A stretch of DNA of 9,690 bases, from positions 1,552 through 11,241 of the forward strand of contig JAKBCX010000019.1 of the NCBI GenBank assembly GCA_021807465.1. The letters run 5' to 3'. The notes beneath the pieces were generated by a model. It made no database searches and was not told the origin of the DNA. It saw nothing but the letters and a program-made list of their open reading frames with translations. Below are positions 7,174 to 9,690 of the stretch, one piece after another. The stretch comes from Pseudomonadota bacterium (lineage in GTDB: Bacteria > Pseudomonadota > Alphaproteobacteria > Acetobacterales > Acetobacteraceae). A program made the translations under genes and the position numbers. How positions within the stretch are numbered: the stretch's first letter is position 1; each line of letters opens with the position of its first letter.

Positions 7174-8139
7174 ATGACAAGCCTTCCCTCTCCTGTTTCC
7201 ATGCCTGCCGCCACGTTGCTCGCGCCTGCCCCCGGCCATAGCTGGCTCGCGGTTGCCGCCATGCTGGCCGACCTCGCGTTCGAAACAGACCCGATGGGCC
7301 GCTTCACCGGCTTTGGCCCCGGCAAGGTGCTGGGCCAGCCAGCCGCGGCGCTTATGGGCACCGAGCTGGCCGGGCTGCTGGCGGGCAGCTCGGTGGAGGA
7401 AGAGGCGCTGAGCGTTACCCAGTTCCGCTCCATCATCACCACCATCTGCACAGAATGCGTGGCATGGCACGGCAAGGTGCGGCTGGCCCAGGCCGATGGC
7501 GGCAGCGCCGTGTACCGGCTGGCTTTGGCCCCGCGCATTTCCGGCACCAGCGTTACCGGCACTTACGGGCTGCTCTTCGCCATGGACACGCCGGAACTCA
7601 CCCTGCCGGACCGCGATGCCGGGCATGAGCGCGACCCCGCCATCACCCACAACGCCATGCTGGATGCCGAAACCGGACTTTGGTCCGGCCGCACCTTTGG
7701 CGAGGAAATATCGCGCCGGTTCGACAGGCTGGATGTGGAGGAACGCCCCGGCACGCTGCTGTATCTCGGCTTCTCACGCGCTGGGGCAAAATTCCGCAGC
7801 GCCATTGCCATACGTCTGGCCGAGGAGCTGCGCGACGTGGTCCGCCCCACGGACCTGCTGGGCCGGATAGATGAAACCACCATCGGCCTGTGGTGCGACG
7901 GCATGGACCACCTGACCGGTGGCGAGCGTGCCGCCAAATTCTGCGCCAGCCTGCCCGCTTTGCTGCCGGAACGCACCGCCATAACCGTGGGCGTGGCGCC
8001 ACGCTGGGCCGGCAGCGGCGAGGATGCGCATTCGGTGCTGGAACACGCCGCCATCGCCCTGCGCCTGGCGGATATGGAAGCCGAACGCGCCAAGGGTGGC
8101 GCACCGGCAGGCGCCTGGCGCGTATGGCAGTGCGATTAA
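7174..8139 (+). CDS. PAS-like plus degenerate GGDEF-like domain protein
   Basis: This 321-residue protein is probably cytoplasmic, with no signal peptide or transmembrane helix. Residues about 27-137 look like a PAS sensor: ADLAFETDPMGRFTGFGPG and KVLGQPAAALMG at the front, then a strand-rich end with YRLALAPRISGTSVTGTYGLLF. Residues about 162-305 follow the outline of a GGDEF domain: LDAETGLWSGRTFGEEISRR matches the usual DxLTGLxNRRxF start, RLAEELRDVVRPTDLLGRI matches the helix before the active site, and ITVGVA (270-275) followed by a helix matches the end. The signature itself is missing: DETTI (233-237) aligns with GGDEF, and the FKxxND..GH stretch is shortened. It is therefore unlikely to make cyclic di-GMP and is more likely a sensory or binding protein. 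The ATG at 7174 has no clear Shine-Dalgarno sequence; a TTAAGA/CTAAAA pair upstream is weak. The domain assignments are by eye. grpE follows in the same direction after 114 bases. Confidence 0.75.
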   Translation: MTSLPSPVSMPAATLLAPAPGHSWLAVAAMLADLAFETDPMGRFTGFGPGKVLGQPAAALMGTELAGLLAGSSVEEEALSVTQFRSIITTICTECVAWHGKVRLAQADGGSAVYRLALAPRISGTSVTGTYGLLFAMDTPELTLPDRDAGHERDPAITHNAMLDAETGLWSGRTFGEEISRRFDRLDVEERPGTLLYLGFSRAGAKFRSAIAIRLAEELRDVVRPTDLLGRIDETTIGLWCDGMDHLTGGERAAKFCASLPALLPERTAITVGVAPRWAGSGEDAHSVLEHAAIALRLADMEAERAKGGAPAGAWRVWQCD

Positions 8140-8217
8140 GCGCCGCAACCGGCTGGAACTAAAACACTTCACCCCGTGGTACGGTAAAGCTGCATCGCAG
8201 CCTGCCCGCGGGATCAT

Positions 8218-8247
8218 CTTGTTTCAAAGCCAAACATCGCCTAATTC
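8218..8247 (+). promoter_or_regulatory. Possible heat-shock (RpoH-type) promoter for grpE
   Basis: CTTG (8218-8221) is followed after 18 bases by CCTAATTC (8240-8247), loosely like the alphaproteobacterial RpoH pattern of CTTG and a CTATAT-like -10 box. The predicted start of transcription would fall at or just before the grpE ATG at 8254, leaving almost no leader. No GGAGG-like sequence precedes the ATG. No CIRCE repeat (TTAGCACTC-N9-GAGTGCTAA) is present. This is a weak pattern match and needs transcript data. Confidence 0.3.
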
Positions 8248-8253
8248 GGCGCC

Positions 8254-8820
8254 ATGACCGAGCAAAATGATCCGACCAACACGCCCCCCCAGGACGAAGC
8301 CTTACTAGAGGCGCCGGATGTACGCATTGCCGCCCTGGAGCAGGAATTGCAGGAAATGCGGGATAAATGGCTGCGCGCCGAGGCCGAAATGGCCAATCTG
8401 CGCGCCCGCACCCAGCGCGAGGTGAAGGATGCGCGCGACTATGCCGTGCAGAAATTCGCCCGGGACGTGGTGGAGGTCGCCGAAAACCTGAAGCGCGGCA
8501 TCGACTCGCTGCCCAAGCGCAGCGAGGACGAGGCCGAGATTATAGCCAAAATGCGCGACGGGTTCGAAGGCATCGAGCGCTCCTTCGTCGCCCTGCTGGA
8601 ACGCAACAACATTACCCGCCAGGACCCCACCGGCGCCGCGTTCGACGCCAATCTGCACCAGGCCATGGCCGAGCAGGAAAGTGCGGAGCACCCGCCCGGC
8701 ACGGTTATTCAGGCCTGGAGCCAGACCTGGCAGCTTAATGGCCGCCTGCTGCGCCCCGCCATGGTGGTGGTCAGCAAGCCGCCGCCGGGCGCACAGCCCA
8801 AAATCGACGTAGAAGCCTGA
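8254..8820 (+). CDS. grpE: GrpE, nucleotide exchange factor of DnaK
   Basis: GrpE dimers release ADP from DnaK (Hsp70), resetting the cytoplasmic chaperone cycle, and act as a heat sensor. The 188-residue protein (E. coli has 197) has an acidic, Pro-rich disordered tail (1-20), a long coiled-coil helix (about 22-75, IAALEQELQEMRDKWLRAEA then AEMANLRARTQREVKDARD), a four-helix dimer region (about 76-130) and the C-terminal beta-wing. The family signature is clear: FDANLHQAMAEQES (130-143), PPGTVIQAW (147-155) and LNGRLLRPAMVVVS (161-174). In many alphaproteobacteria grpE follows hrcA; here a PAS/GGDEF-like gene precedes it and no dnaK or hrcA is in the window. The ATG has no evident Shine-Dalgarno sequence; GGATC at 8211-8215 is too far away. 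A strong hairpin terminator follows. Confidence 0.96.
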   Translation: MTEQNDPTNTPPQDEALLEAPDVRIAALEQELQEMRDKWLRAEAEMANLRARTQREVKDARDYAVQKFARDVVEVAENLKRGIDSLPKRSEDEAEIIAKMRDGFEGIERSFVALLERNNITRQDPTGAAFDANLHQAMAEQESAEHPPGTVIQAWSQTWQLNGRLLRPAMVVVSKPPPGAQPKIDVEA

Positions 8821-8838
8821 TTTTCAAAAAACCTGTCT

Positions 8839-8874
8839 GGCGCCATCTTATTTCTGTAAAGATGGCGCCCTTTT
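8839..8874 (+). terminator. Rho-independent terminator after grpE, possibly bidirectional
   Basis: GGCGCCATCTT (8839-8849) and AAGATGGCGCC (8859-8869) form a perfect 11-base stem with a 9-base loop, followed by C and TTTT. It starts 18 bases after the grpE stop. The reverse direction meets a run of six T about 7 bases past the stem, so it may also stop the convergent gene that ends at 8911. Confidence 0.9.
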
Positions 8875-8910
8875 ATCTGCCCGGCTGCGCAGCACGGAAA
8901 ATTTGCATAA

Positions 8911-9690
8911 TCAATGCGTTTTCTCTTTACCCTTCACAACGTCCCCCAACCCGAAAATTGAGCGCAAAAAGCCCGGCGTAAGTGCCGAAAGCGGGTTCAT
9001 TCTTACATTCACATTGCTGATAGGCCCGGTGATATGCGCCCGCATGGCCAGCAGCCCGCCGCCTTTTTCGGGCGCGAAAAGCCGCCCCAGCAACGGAATT
9101 TTGCCGGGCAAAGAATTCACCGCATAGGCCGGCACGATGGTGGCCTCCACGTCACACGTATTATCCGCCAGATTGAAATCGCCGCTGGCGGTAAAGCCAA
9201 GCGAGCTGGACCAGGCCCGCGCCCCATGCAGCGTCAGCACGCTGTTTTGCAGACTGAAGGGAATTTCGGCATGGGAGATTTTCAGCCCTGGCCCCGAGGC
9301 GGCATCGGCCACGCCGTACACGGTAAGCGCCTCAAGCAATTTGGTTACTTCCGGCGCATTTTCAAAACGCGCCTCCACCAGCGTGGCCTTGCCTTGCACG
9401 GGCTGGCTGCCGCCATATTCGGCATTCAGGGTAAGCTGGCCGCCCTGCATATGGTCATATTCGCCCATGCTGCGCAGCAACAGCCCGGCATCTTCCGCCT
9501 GTACCAGCAAATTGTAACGCCCCTGCCCAGAAGGCGCCACGCTGAAGCTGACACCTTGAGCCGCGCCCTGCGCCTGCTGCACAATACCGCCCTGCCCCGA
9601 AGCCGTAAGGCTGAAACCTGACAAAACAGGCGCGGGCGGCGCCGCCACGCCAAGCTGTGTGAAGCCCAGATGCAGCGCCCAGCGCGCGCC
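8911..9690 (-). CDS. AsmA/YhdP-like envelope protein, C-terminal part (N-terminus beyond window)
   Basis: This is the last 259 codons of a larger gene; the frame is open through the right edge, so the GTG at 9648 is internal and the true start is outside the window. The segment alternates short polar and hydrophobic beta-strands (for example LTLNAEYGG and ALTVYGVADAASGPGLKISH) and ends with motifs I associate with the AsmA-like C-terminal/DUF3971 region of YhdP-type proteins: IVPAYAVNSLPGKIPLLGRL (residues 185-204 of the visible part) and MNPLSALTPGFLRSIFG (231-247). Proteins of this group, AsmA, TamB and YhdP, are long, anchored in the inner membrane, and are implicated in moving phospholipid to the outer membrane. 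It ends with a basic tail, KGKEKTH. It is convergent with grpE and shares the hairpin between them. The family is judged by motif memory; the exact subfamily is uncertain. Confidence 0.82.
   Translation of the reverse strand, partial: GARWALHLGFTQLGVAAPPAPVLSGFSLTASGQGGIVQQAQGAAQGVSFSVAPSGQGRYNLLVQAEDAGLLLRSMGEYDHMQGGQLTLNAEYGGSQPVQGKATLVEARFENAPEVTKLLEALTVYGVADAASGPGLKISHAEIPFSLQNSVLTLHGARAWSSSLGFTASGDFNLADNTCDVEATIVPAYAVNSLPGKIPLLGRLFAPEKGGGLLAMRAHITGPISNVNVRMNPLSALTPGFLRSIFGLGDVVKGKEKTH

Noticed and set aside
8155..8178. GGAAC followed by CGTG after 15 bases, considered as an EcfG general-stress promoter
   Set aside because: The alphaproteobacterial pattern is GGAAC, 16-17 bases, CGTT; both the spacing and the last base are wrong.
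8189..8201. GCTGC-ATC-GCAGC hairpin after the PAS/GGDEF-like gene
   Set aside because: A short stem followed by a GC-rich sequence (CTGCCCGCGGG) with no T-run, so not a convincing intrinsic terminator; probably chance in GC-rich DNA.
8140..8253. CIRCE element upstream of grpE
   Set aside because: No TTAGCACTC/GAGTGCTAA inverted repeat is present in this gap.
1..9690. Mobile element, CRISPR array, toxin-antitoxin pair or phage-defence island
   Set aside because: All space is filled by housekeeping or efflux genes with uniform codon style; no transposase, integrase, direct-repeat array or small paired ORFs were seen.

Overview
The window looks like an ordinary chromosomal segment of an alphaproteobacterium with moderately high GC. 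Acetobacteraceae or a related Rhodospirillales lineage is my best guess, from protein style and gene content only. Genes are tightly packed: 4-base start/stop overlaps, several GTG starts, and no gap longer than about 190 bases. I see no mobile element, CRISPR array, tRNA or rRNA.

Layout. Positions 1-4368 (minus strand) hold a tripartite efflux operon read right to left: an MdtA-like periplasmic adaptor, an MdtB-like RND permease, and the first 51 codons of an MdtC-like second RND permease. Each junction is a 4-base overlap (GTGA, then ATGA). The 190 bases upstream of the adaptor hold three inverted repeats and a weak promoter-like pair, so this is the likely control region. Positions 4559-7055 (minus strand) are a second operon: dapD, then dapE 5 bases later, then an unrecognised five-helix membrane protein whose ATG overlaps the dapE stop. 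DapD and DapE catalyse two steps of the succinylase branch of lysine/meso-diaminopimelate synthesis, so they feed peptidoglycan and lysine.

Positions 7174-8820 (plus strand) are transcribed divergently from dapD. First comes a protein with a PAS-like region followed by a GGDEF-like domain that has lost the GGDEF motif. Then comes grpE, the nucleotide-exchange factor of the DnaK chaperone. A strong hairpin terminator follows grpE. From 8911 to the right edge (minus strand, convergent) is the C-terminal part of an AsmA/YhdP-like envelope protein.

No clearly new biological system is visible. The points most worth a second look are the degenerate PAS/GGDEF-like protein, the membrane protein coupled to dapE, the overlapping palindromes upstream of the efflux operon, and a grpE gene without adjacent hrcA, CIRCE element or obvious Shine-Dalgarno sequence.
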